Of a stretch of 64,000 bases of DNA, positions 55,504 through 64,000 are shown one piece after another (the first letter of the stretch is position 1; each line of letters starts with the position of its first letter). Source of the DNA: Notospermus geniculatus (taxonomy: Eukaryota; Nemertea; Pilidiophora; Heteronemertea; Lineidae); assembly GCA_002633025.1 (NCBI GenBank), contig NMRB01000111.1:301568-365567 (forward strand), read 5' to 3'. The notes beneath the pieces are model-generated. The model was not told the origin of the DNA. It searched no databases and saw only the letters and a program-made list of their open reading frames with translations. A program made the translations under genes and the position numbers.

Positions 55504-55735
55504 CTATAGAGCTTGTGCAGGTGACGTCATCACGAAAAAATCCGCCATCTTGCCGGTCAAACACGTCAAATGACATCGGCGACCCACGTGGTGCAGTTTG
55601 TCGTCAGCGCAAGTGGAGTGTTGCGTCTTCAACCATGACGCGATCTGCACGTGGCGCACGTTGTCATTGACCGCCAGCATGGCGGACTGCCGGTCAAACG
55701 TGACGTCATAATGAGCCGCTGCACAAGCCCTATAG
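55504..55735. mobile_element. 232-bp MITE with CTATAGRGCTTGTGCAG ends
   Basis: 17-bp terminal repeats, left CTATAGAGCTTGTGCAG and right CTGCACAAGCCCTATAG (one mismatch). Further inside, GTGACGTCAT pairs with GTGACGTCATAATG and CCGCCATCTTGCCGGTCA-type words are repeated inverted. Contains CRE-like TGACGTCA on both arms. Confidence 0.8.
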
Positions 55736-58021
55736 CCCCTGCAAGATCCGACTAAAGCTTTCAACTCTCCTGAGTAAATACCTCCTAAATCTTGTCTGAC
55801 AACTGCGTCTGACGATGTTGACGCAAAAGACAGCTACCCGGTAACAGGAAATGCACATGATGCACTGCCGTACACTGGTACATGCAGAAATCAATACTAC
55901 TGCTTGAACTACAATTTGTATTCAATCATTCACACTTGAAAATTTAACAACCTCTTTGCTCACAAACAGTGAGTGTTTGGAGAATTCTCATCAACTAAAC
56001 CACTGACTAAACAAGGAACAAATGGTTTCAAAACATGTGACTTTGTCGCGGAAGTGTGTTGGGCAGGCTTCGTGGCTGGTGGCAGACACCGACGCACGCA
56101 TCCTGCAGTGTTTGTATTGGCACTCGCTGTGTTTGATGGACACTTTAGGTACTGGATGACACAATACAAGGTTTGTCTGGTGTAATGTACAATAACAATG
56201 TTTATTTTGAAGTTAAAAGGGTAATGGCTATATGGCGGATGCTGCAGTGATGGCAAGGTATAGCTACACATAAAGTATCAGAATCGATCGAACTACATGT
56301 AAGTGTCACGAAGCAGGTTTCCATGGTATTCACCAAGTCTGAAAGTAAGTTCTGTGCATCAGGACACAATAATGTTTGGTTACATCTCCCTAGAGGCAGC
56401 ACTGATGATCACAACGTCAGAACTATCATTGTCGTTTTCATTGCCTCCCCAATCATAACCTTTACCATACAAAAGCCATTTCAATTACCTGTTCATGGAT
56501 GATTATTTCTGCACAGAGTGCCTGTTATCAATATTTCATGACACCCATTCTGATTCTCCCGTGACATTATGAAAACTTCATATTTAATACCCAAAAACAG
56601 AAGTGTTTACTATTTCTCATCTAAGTCCATAACCTACCCGTTTAGGGGTCATTCTTTCCGCATCATTTAAATCCTTTTGACATATTGATGGCTCTTGGTA
56701 ATCATTTCTCAGTGACATGGCCAATAATTCAGCGGATAGACAGGCTGATTAAAATCAATAACTACCATATTAGCCTCTGAATGGAAGTCGTTGCTGTATG
56801 GCTACGTAATGTGTGCTCTGGATACACAAGGGCATCATTGGTAGTGCTAGTTAATAGTAGTATTGTGCCCTGTATATTGTACATTTTTGGATGGGATTCC
56901 CCAGGAGATGGGACATTGCCTAGAACGAGGCTGACGAAAGGCAGGAACAGCCAACGGCTCAGAAATCATCTGCCAGTGGCATAAAAACGTATCAAACCCA
57001 GTGCAATGCATCCGGCGCTAGATCTTGTCTCCACAGCTATCAAGAGTGCAGAGCTTCCTTGAGAGATACCAGCTCACTAATGAGAATGCCAATACCATTC
57101 TGCATAAAGAGGTTTTCACAGTTTTTGTAGCCATTTCTGCGGGTCTGTAGTCAATTAGGCTCTACTGATGGCTCTACCAAGCCCATTGGAGGTTGCCAAT
57201 GTTCCGTGATGATGCGGTACATTCATGATGTGGTTGGATCTTTCTGTCACAGAGGTTCCCATCTGACAGACCTGGATAAAAAGATGTCTTAGTACATGTA
57301 GGTGAAGTCTGAGAGTGTCCTCTGTAAAAACTGTCTGGTGGACAGAGGCATAGCACATATTTGAAAGGAAGCAAGATGGGCATGAATGGGGGAATTGCAG
57401 TTTGCACTTTGATGGACATGAATGAGGAATACTCGGTTCACCAATGGATTGGGTGTCATGGCATGTCAATTTCGTATTGAAAAGAACTGTTGTTCAGGAC
57501 CACTAGTGCAGTGCTGCCACCTATTGAAATAAAGTCCCACATGGGAGACTTGAAGTGTTCCTCCCCTTTGTAGTAGGCCTACTTTTGCTCCTTCACTTCA
57601 GACTGGTTTGAGGTAAGAACAACTCAAACTCAACATCTAGGGTTAGGAAGTGTACAGGTAGGGTGCTGTCTCCCTTCATTTCATTCCAAAACAAGCACAA
57701 ACCCATGACAATATTCATCTTCAGATGAAATTAATACGCTCCCATTCCCTGCGGTTATGCTGTCCCCCATCACCTATCAGCAGTAATTTGTGTTCAAATC
57801 CATGAGTCATCGCTGGATAATTTGTCTATCACTCAAAGTCTGATCCCAACCTTCCAAATTTGCATCACTAATCATAAAACTTCATTACTTGCTGGATGTA
57901 GAAATGACTATCATTGATCTTCATCTAGGCTGCTGGCTCCGTATGTTGGGAGCACATGTAGATCTTAAAGGGGGAATAGACTTATCATTGGCAATCTTTG
58001 AATAGGCCTTGGGTCAGATTG

Positions 58022-58100
58022 TCAGAAGCACAGTGGTAACAGCGTCGGACTCATTGACGACAAGTGGCCGTGGGTTTGATACAATCTCAAGTCACCATTT
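58022..58100 (+). repeat. tRNA-related SINE head
   Basis: A-box-like CAGTGGTAACAGC and B-box-like GGGTTTGATAC at tRNA-like spacing. The flanking body to about 58480 is GC-richer than its surroundings and may belong to the same element. Confidence 0.4.
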
Positions 58101-58973
58101 GCACTGTTGACAGATCTGTAATGCGGAGGTCGGGTCACACTGCGATTGCCTGCGCTACGACGGAACGGTCGGCGTCAAGTGTCGCAATCATGGTCAGGTC
58201 ACAAAAACGAAAATGTGTACGATCATTGTGGAATAAGCAGCATCAACGCGCAGGGAATCGTAACCGTGTTCAGGTCACCTGCGAATGGATTACGCCCGTC
58301 GGGATGACACAGAAGTTGAATAGGTTCAACTCTTGCAATTGTGATCTTTTGGGTCAGCGACTGATCCCGATCGTCGTAACTGAGACGCAACTGCAGTCAT
58401 GTCACACCAGATCGGCGACTGATTTGTTCCACGCTGTCGTGCCTCAGGCGCAAAGTGATCCGGAAAAGTCAGTCTGCGCCTGTTCTGTGCCATCGCAAGG
58501 TCGACCTGACATCTGCATTAGGATCAAGTGAAGTGTTGAATGAGCTGTTCCTTGAGTTCCCCAGAAAGGTTTCTGGGGAAATTGGGGTGATAATGTGAAG
58601 CACGCTGCTTCGGCACTGCCCCAAATCTTATGCTGCTTCACGTATCCCACAGAAGCTGGCATGGTCAGCAGCTTGAGAGACAGTGACATACATGTAGACA
58701 GTCATCTCTGACCTGGAAGAACCAATTTCCTCCATCATCTAGTTCACCATAAATCGCCCATTCTTGATGGAACTGCTCCGCCTGCCATAAGCCATCTCAC
58801 ATCTCCCTCGTCACGTTTAACCACAAGTCTGTGTCTGATGGGACACATATACAAGCTAATCCCCTCCTCCCTAATCACAACTTAGGAGAGAATTACCATT
58901 CCATGTTGATATATTCTGGCAGTACATTTCATGGAGTACGAACTGGATCAGGTGTAGGTATGAACCAATGTCA

Positions 58974-59630
58974 AGTTGTGTGGTGCCTGCAGTAGGCTAG
59001 AGCAGGTAGCACTACCAGTTGGAGGAGGCTTTGACCTGGTAGAGCAGGCAGCACCACCATTTGGGGGGACTTTGATTTGGCAGTGCAGACAGCACCGCCA
59101 GAATTTGGAGGAGACTACTTTGACCTGGCAGACCAGGCAGCACCACCATTTGGAGGAGACTTTGGGTCATATGAATAAAGACTAGCAAATGCTTTTACTT
59201 GAATTTTGCAATGCAAATGCACTAAGCAATGCTGTACAAAGTTGAAGTAAAAGCATTTGCTAGTCTTTATTCATATGACCCTTTGATTTGGCAGTGGAGG
59301 CAGCACCGCCAGAATTTGGAGGAGACTACTTTGACCTGGCACACCAGGCAGCACCACCAGTTGGAGGAGACTTTGACCTGCTAGAGCATGTGGAAGAGAC
59401 TTTGACCTGGTAGAGCACACGACTTTGACCTGGTAGAGCAGGTGGCAAAGCCACAAGTTGGAGGAGACATTGACCTGGTAGCAGGCAGCACCACCAGTTT
59501 GAGGAGACTTTGACCTGGTAGAGCACACGGAAGAGACTTACATTTGTAGACCTAGTAGAGCAGCACACGAGGGTACTTTGACCTGACAGAGCAGGCAGCA
59601 CCACCAGTTGGAGGAGACTTCTTAGGTTCC
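58974..59630. repeat. ~42-bp minisatellite, interrupted by a foldback element
   Basis: Many degenerate copies of a unit containing GACCTGGTAGAGCAGGCAGC and ACCACCAGTTGGAGGAGACTTT. The array is split by the inverted-repeat element at 59164-59281. Confidence 0.85.
59164..59281. mobile_element. Foldback element with perfect 37-bp inverted repeats
   Basis: The left arm starts GGGTCATATGAATAAAGACT and the right arm, 59245-59281, is its exact 37-bp reverse complement; the loop is 44 bp. The element is flanked on both sides by TTT, consistent with a 3-bp target duplication in the minisatellite word GACTTTGATTTGG. Perfect arms suggest a recent insertion. Confidence 0.85.
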
Positions 59631-60232
59631 AACAGAAAGAGGACAATGTTCACCTATTCTCTCTGAATTTATGGCACGGCTATTTTAAGATCGGGAAGTT
59701 GGGAAAGCAGTCAACTGCCTCCAAAACTGGGTGTGGTCGTGATCATGACGTCTTGACTCATCCACTTACCACAGTCTTCATGTGGTCACTGAGTTACTGA
59801 GTGAGACAATTGATAGTTTCTATTCCAGCAAGTCACCACTGATAAGATTAACTGTCTAGTGATGCAGAAGACAACTTGTAATTGTATTGGCAATCTGGTT
59901 GGAGAAGCTGCTCTGGGTGATCCATTCAATGCTGGTCTGACATGGTGACAATATGCCTCGCATGTCAATAGGGTAGAATAACAGACAAGCAAGGGGTAAA
60001 GATTAGGGGAGTAAAGTGTTAACACAGTTTAGCGTCATCATGAAATGGAACTGTGAATCTGTATATTAGCGTGACTGTTCCCATGGGGTCGTTGCACTCA
60101 TCAATAGATTCCAGAGACCAGAGATTCTACCCGAAGACCTGGGAACATCCAACGTCATGATCGATTCATGAAAAATCTTTCCACGTGTCGTGATTCTCCT
60201 TCAATATTTTCTTTCAGGCAGCAAGGCTCACC

Positions 60233-60471
60233 ATGTATAACGGCATAGGTTTGAACACCGCCAGGGGCAGTGGCACCAACGGCTACGTCCAGCGGAACTT
60301 GTCATTGGTAAGAAAGCACAAGGATCGCCAAGACTACAAGTCTGATGAACAGTTGGCCCAGTTGGATCAGCAGATGAACAAGAAGCCAAACACAGAGATC
60401 CTGGACCATGAGAGAAAACGGAAAGTTGAGCTCAAGTGTATGGAGATGAAGGAACTGATGGAGGAACAAGG
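60233..60471 (+). CDS. SRRM2 first coding exon
   Basis: ATG in CTCACCATGTAT; 79 codons, leaves in phase 2 through GTAAGG. Confidence 0.92.
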
Positions 60472-61189
60472 GTAAGGAAAATGTGAAACATGAATTCCGG
60501 AGTAAGCCCATTCCACAATAGACGCTTCTCGAATTTGCAGATCTGTGCACTTCCGCCGAAACCGCAACCACAACCTCAATCTGAAACCAGCTTACGCGAC
60601 GCAATCCATAATTCAGCAATGGTAGACTCTGACGCAATGTCGTCGAAGTCACTGTCGTGGTGTTCTCTGTGTCACGTCATTCAGTTTCAGACCGAGGTTA
60701 TGGTTGCGATTTCAGCAGAAGTGCGCAGATCTTTCTCGTTCACGTCGATTTGAGAATTGTCTATAATCTATATGACATGTATGACCTATTAACTCATTCT
60801 TATTTTCCCATCTCATAATGACAGGAGACGTTTGCAAACTGATCAGTCATTTCACCGAGGGTATCCAAACTGTGACAAGCTGGAGCCCATTTATCGCCCC
60901 AAGCAGAAAATTTTTACCCACCATGTTACCAGGTGGGAACTCCTGACATGTCTGACAAATGCTGCTTGATGATTTGCCTCAGGACATGCAACCCTCATAG
61001 GACCAATGTGGAATTGGCACCGTGTTGTGGCCCTAGTTTGGAGACTTTGCTAAACTGTTTTATTTGACCGTCTTACAGGTACGAACCAGAAGAAATAGAA
61101 AAGAAAGTGACAACTTTCCGTAAGATGCTGATGCAGAAGGAAGAATCAAGTGACAGGGTTGTAGAGAAGGATGAATATGGAAGACCAAT
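60233..61189 (+). CDS. SRRM2 (Cwc21-domain splicing factor), N-terminal two coding exons
   Basis: Coding exons 60233-60471 and 61079-61189 join in phase 2 and give 116 residues plus a split codon. The start MYNGIGLNTARGSGTNGYVQ and RNLSLVR are almost identical to the N terminus of SRRM2/Cwc21. DHERKRKVELKCMEMKELME followed by EEIEKKVTTFRKML is the cwf21 domain, which in yeast and human binds Prp8 in the catalytic spliceosome. The protein acts in the nucleus. The long Ser/Arg-rich remainder lies beyond the window: the donor at 61190 is clear and no third exon was found by 64000. The start lies 15 bp inside an exon beginning at 60218 after CTTTCAG, so an upstream noncoding exon is expected. Confidence 0.92.
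60494..60768. mobile_element. Long inverted-repeat element, copy 2
   Basis: Inverted relative to the copy at 33807-34068. It shares GCAGATCTGTGCACTTCCGC, the CAACCACAACCTC word and the opposite arm GCAGAAGTGCGCAGATCTTT. It begins about 22 bp after the SRRM2 exon donor. Confidence 0.8.
61079..61189 (+). CDS. SRRM2 second coding exon
   Basis: YEPEEIEKKVTTFRKMLMQK then EESSDRVVEKDEYGRP. Completes the cwf21 domain. Phase 2 in, phase 2 out. Confidence 0.9.
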
Positions 61190-64000
61190 GTAAGTAAACC
61201 ACAACCAACTTATCATTCTCTCTTTACCGGTACATGTCATGTTCAATGGATCTGTTCTTTAATTCCTTTGACAACAGATAGATGGCATCTCTGTGTTGTC
61301 AGTCTCCTGCTGTGTTGAAATCAATACAAGCATTGAGGAGAGTTGTGTCAGAATTACAGATGGGGGCAGCACCTCCCAGTTGGATGCTTGCTGAATCTCA
61401 GCTAGTTCCTCTGGTAACCAATAGATAGAGATACTCTACACTACAATGTAGCTGCAAAACTATGGCCCGAGTTCAAGAAGCCTCCTTAACTCTAAGGTCC
61501 ACTTAAAGCTTTTGTATTCTGCCCTGCAAACAATAACTAGTTAAGTTTAGAGTTTAGGAAGCTTAGAATACAGCCCCATAACTTCACTCAGTCATCAGAA
61601 AGTGCCCAAGAAAATGCAGCAGGGAATTTAGTCCTTTATGGTCACAATACAGCGTGGCAAAGAAGAATATCAGGGATCAAAGTTCATATTCTGAAAAAGC
61701 AGATTTTGGTTGAACAGGCCAAAAAATCAAGTCGCACACAATTCAAAATGCATCAGAACATCAATTTTTTGGGTCACACAGAGCAAAATCCAGGTCGCAT
61801 TTTAGACCAAATAGTCATGAAGTTTGAACCCTGAATATTGACTTGAAAGTAAGAAAATCGAAGGCTAAAGTTTAGAATCCCGGATCGGAAGTGACGTTAC
61901 TCCATGGCACACAATGGAAATCCTATTGTACAATGCGGCTTATTCCGTCAATCGATGACCTTTTTTGGGGCACTGATCGGGGATTCTAAACTCGTTCCAA
62001 ATCGAAAACCTACATACCAGTCTTTCCTTCTGACTTTTCATACTGACACTTGTGTGTGAGCTCCCAGCACTACCACATGTGACTGACTCAATCTGTGCTT
62101 GTGTCCTTGCCACACATAATGTCACTCATTAGAAGGCTATTACATAAACTTCAACAACACTCATTAATCCCTTTTAATTGAGGGATTAATTCATTTGATA
62201 TGTCAGTTGAATGACTTTTCTAATGCATTGGTCATGAATAATAGTTCTGGGTCCCCTGTCATACACGTTGGCTTGGAAGTGAGGAATCTGAAGAAAAAGT
62301 CAGAGTAATCACGACTTGACAGATGTCAGTCAAATTGTATTCAGGTTTATACAGACTGGTAATAATTTGAGTTGGACAAAATGAAGGGTGAAACTGAAAG
62401 CCATTGCCTGTCGCCCTCACTCGTAGATCTTGGGCAAAAGAGTCTAGCAAGCCACACGTGGACTTGGTGTGGATATTCTGTTCTCTTGGCGACCACCCCA
62501 CATGACTGGGACTGGATATGGCATACTCCTGTCCTTGGCCAGTACTTTCCTTCAACTCTTGGAGGGGGTCTTTATATTATATTAAAACACAAACAATGAA
62601 ACCATGAGTAGATGACCCCTCCAGTCTGATTGTTCCACTGATCTTGAAACAATCAATCAATGGCAAATTTTCCAGGATAATCAACCAACTTTTGACTGAT
62701 TTGATGGTTGTATGAGGGATCATAAAGAATAATAGCCCAAGAGACAGGGGGGATTAAAAAGTTCCTTCGAGTTGTTTACTGTGAGTGTGATGTATATTTT
62801 GCATCAAAAAATCCAAACACCGAATTTGTGTTTTGGCTTTGGGGTGTGCCAGGTTAGTTTTACCACTGTTATTGGAAGCCACTCAACTTTGGCATTAATC
62901 AAAACCTATTCACCCATAAAACATTCAAATAATCAATAGTATGTATTTGATATTTTTAAGGCAAAACACATTAAGTTTATATCAGGCAATAATGAGGGAA
63001 TATCGGGAGTTTAACAGTGTCATCAGGCTACTTGCAACAACTGGAGGAGACACCTTGAAATATCATTATCAAGGCCTAGCCTGCGGTCACTTTGCCTTCA
63101 GAGAACATAGGCCGAAGCATAAACGATATGAACGCATGGTTCAAGATGGAGAAGAACAAGCATCATGGAGATGAATTGTACCGTTACCACGGTTTGCGAC
63201 ACGAGAATATGTTGGAATGGAAGGGTCAACATATTACACACTTGACCAGAACAAGTTGAAGGTCATACTCCGGGCTATTATCATGCACTGGGGAGAGAAA
63301 TGTACTAATCATCTGCTAGAATGGATGTAAGACTCCAGCAAGTCTGAGATGGGATAAATTGTGGTGGATTTTAACCAATTGTTTTACAACATTGCTTATC
63401 ATGAGTGGCTATACTGGGTGAAGGGTGATTGATTCAGAGAATTGTGAACATACCAGGTAGATGTAGCAAACCAAAGACCCTCAAAGACATTGTCCTTCCC
63501 TGCCCAATTACCAGTAGCTTTGTTTTCACTTGTGAAAGCATACAACAAGGGCCTTCTGAATGGGCTGTCAGAGGGGTGTAGTTGAAACAGCTGTGTCTAT
63601 CACCTGTGAGGTCATGGGTTTGATTCCAAGTCCAAGTAGTATGCAAGAGTACAGAACCCTGGCACAATTTTCCTACAAGACAAAGCAGAGGCTTCTGTGC
63701 TCAATAGAATACACTGTGAGGAAAAAATGCCGATTTTGCATGAGCCACGTCAGATGACATATTCAGTTTGTGTCTACTTTGAGACAAGAACTAGAAAGCT
63801 GAAGCAGGGCCGGGGCCAATGGTGAAATTCTCTTAGGCAGGATTTATCGGTAACTGCATTTCAATCTTTTGTTCATTTCCTTTTCAACTTCATCAAGACC
63901 ACCCTCATTTCCTCCACAGCTGATGAGCTCCTCCCTTCTCAATCTCATGGGAAATCAACAGCATTTAAGTTACGGTCGGATCAATTCCTTGCCATGGTCC
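61190..64000 (+). other. SRRM2 intron, open to the window end
   Basis: No further SRRM2 exon was recognised. Contains an imperfect inverted repeat at about 61463-61578 (CCTTAACTCTAA / TTAGAGTTTAGG) and a SINE at about 63565-63740. Confidence 0.5.
63565..63740 (+). repeat. tRNA-derived SINE
   Basis: A-box-like GGGTGTAGTTGAAACAG and B box GGGTTTGATTCC; the order TCACCTGTGAGGTCATGGGT resembles that of the SINE at 1078 (TCACCTCTGAGGTCCCAGGT), so both may be one family. Confidence 0.55.

Larger units (their letters stand above)
54842..60217 (+). other. Large intron upstream of the SRRM2 start codon
   Basis: No coding exon recognised. It holds two inverted-repeat elements, a SINE-like piece and a minisatellite, listed separately. 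The 155-codon frame at 58064-58531 lies in GC-richer sequence just after the SINE-like piece and has no splice support. Confidence 0.5.

Noticed and set aside
58064-58531. 155-codon plus-strand frame
   Set aside because: GC-rich sequence beside a SINE-like head, with no splice sites or recognised domain.

Overview
The window is nuclear DNA from an animal, not a microbe. Genes are split into short exons with GT-AG introns, coding density is low, and the introns and intergenic DNA are full of inverted-repeat elements, minisatellites and tRNA-derived SINE pieces. The frequent words TAGGCCTAC and ACCGGTA, together with the gene content, suggest a marine invertebrate deuterostome such as an echinoderm or hemichordate. 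That placement is an inference. Single N characters at 575, 24051 and 37624 mark contig joins.

Layout. 1-11900: a duplicated block, a 21-bp minisatellite, a hairpin element, a SINE, three small in-phase candidate exons of an unknown gene (A 2563-2703, B 3355-3510, C 4818-4919), a ~41-bp tandem repeat, a four-copy ~680-bp satellite whose last copy is broken by a transposon, a nested pair of inverted-repeat elements, and a fourth candidate exon (D 11329-11889). 17547-40875 (+): an 18-exon KIF12-like kinesin of 950 residues with all motor motifs. Its seventh intron (23531-31018) holds a 3-kb open exon (E 26286-29307) coding about 1007 residues of an unrecognised, highly charged, probably disordered protein. 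A ~2.4-kb block carrying three kinesin tail exons occurs twice around the N at 37624 and looks like two alleles placed in tandem. 42688-51351 (-): a complete THOC6 gene in 13 exons (336 codons; first exon tentative), convergent with KIF12. Inside its large third intron, on the opposite strand, lies a small secreted-type gene with a PAN/Apple domain, a Cys-rich segment and a discoidin-like domain (exons 47572-49445). 51352-64000 (+): a likely shared promoter, a probable 5' UTR exon (54775-54841) and the first two coding exons of SRRM2 (60233-61189), which continues off the window.

How they relate. THOC6 (TREX mRNA export) and SRRM2 (spliceosome) both act in mRNA maturation, appear to be head to head, and are both on human 16p13.3, so the pairing may be old. 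KIF12 is a motor gene with no evident functional link to them.

The main unknown is exon E. It is enterable in phase 2, as candidate exons A-D require, and it leaves in phase 1, which is exactly what KIF12 exon 8 accepts. It may be a gene interleaved with KIF12, a nested gene, or an alternative KIF12 exon.
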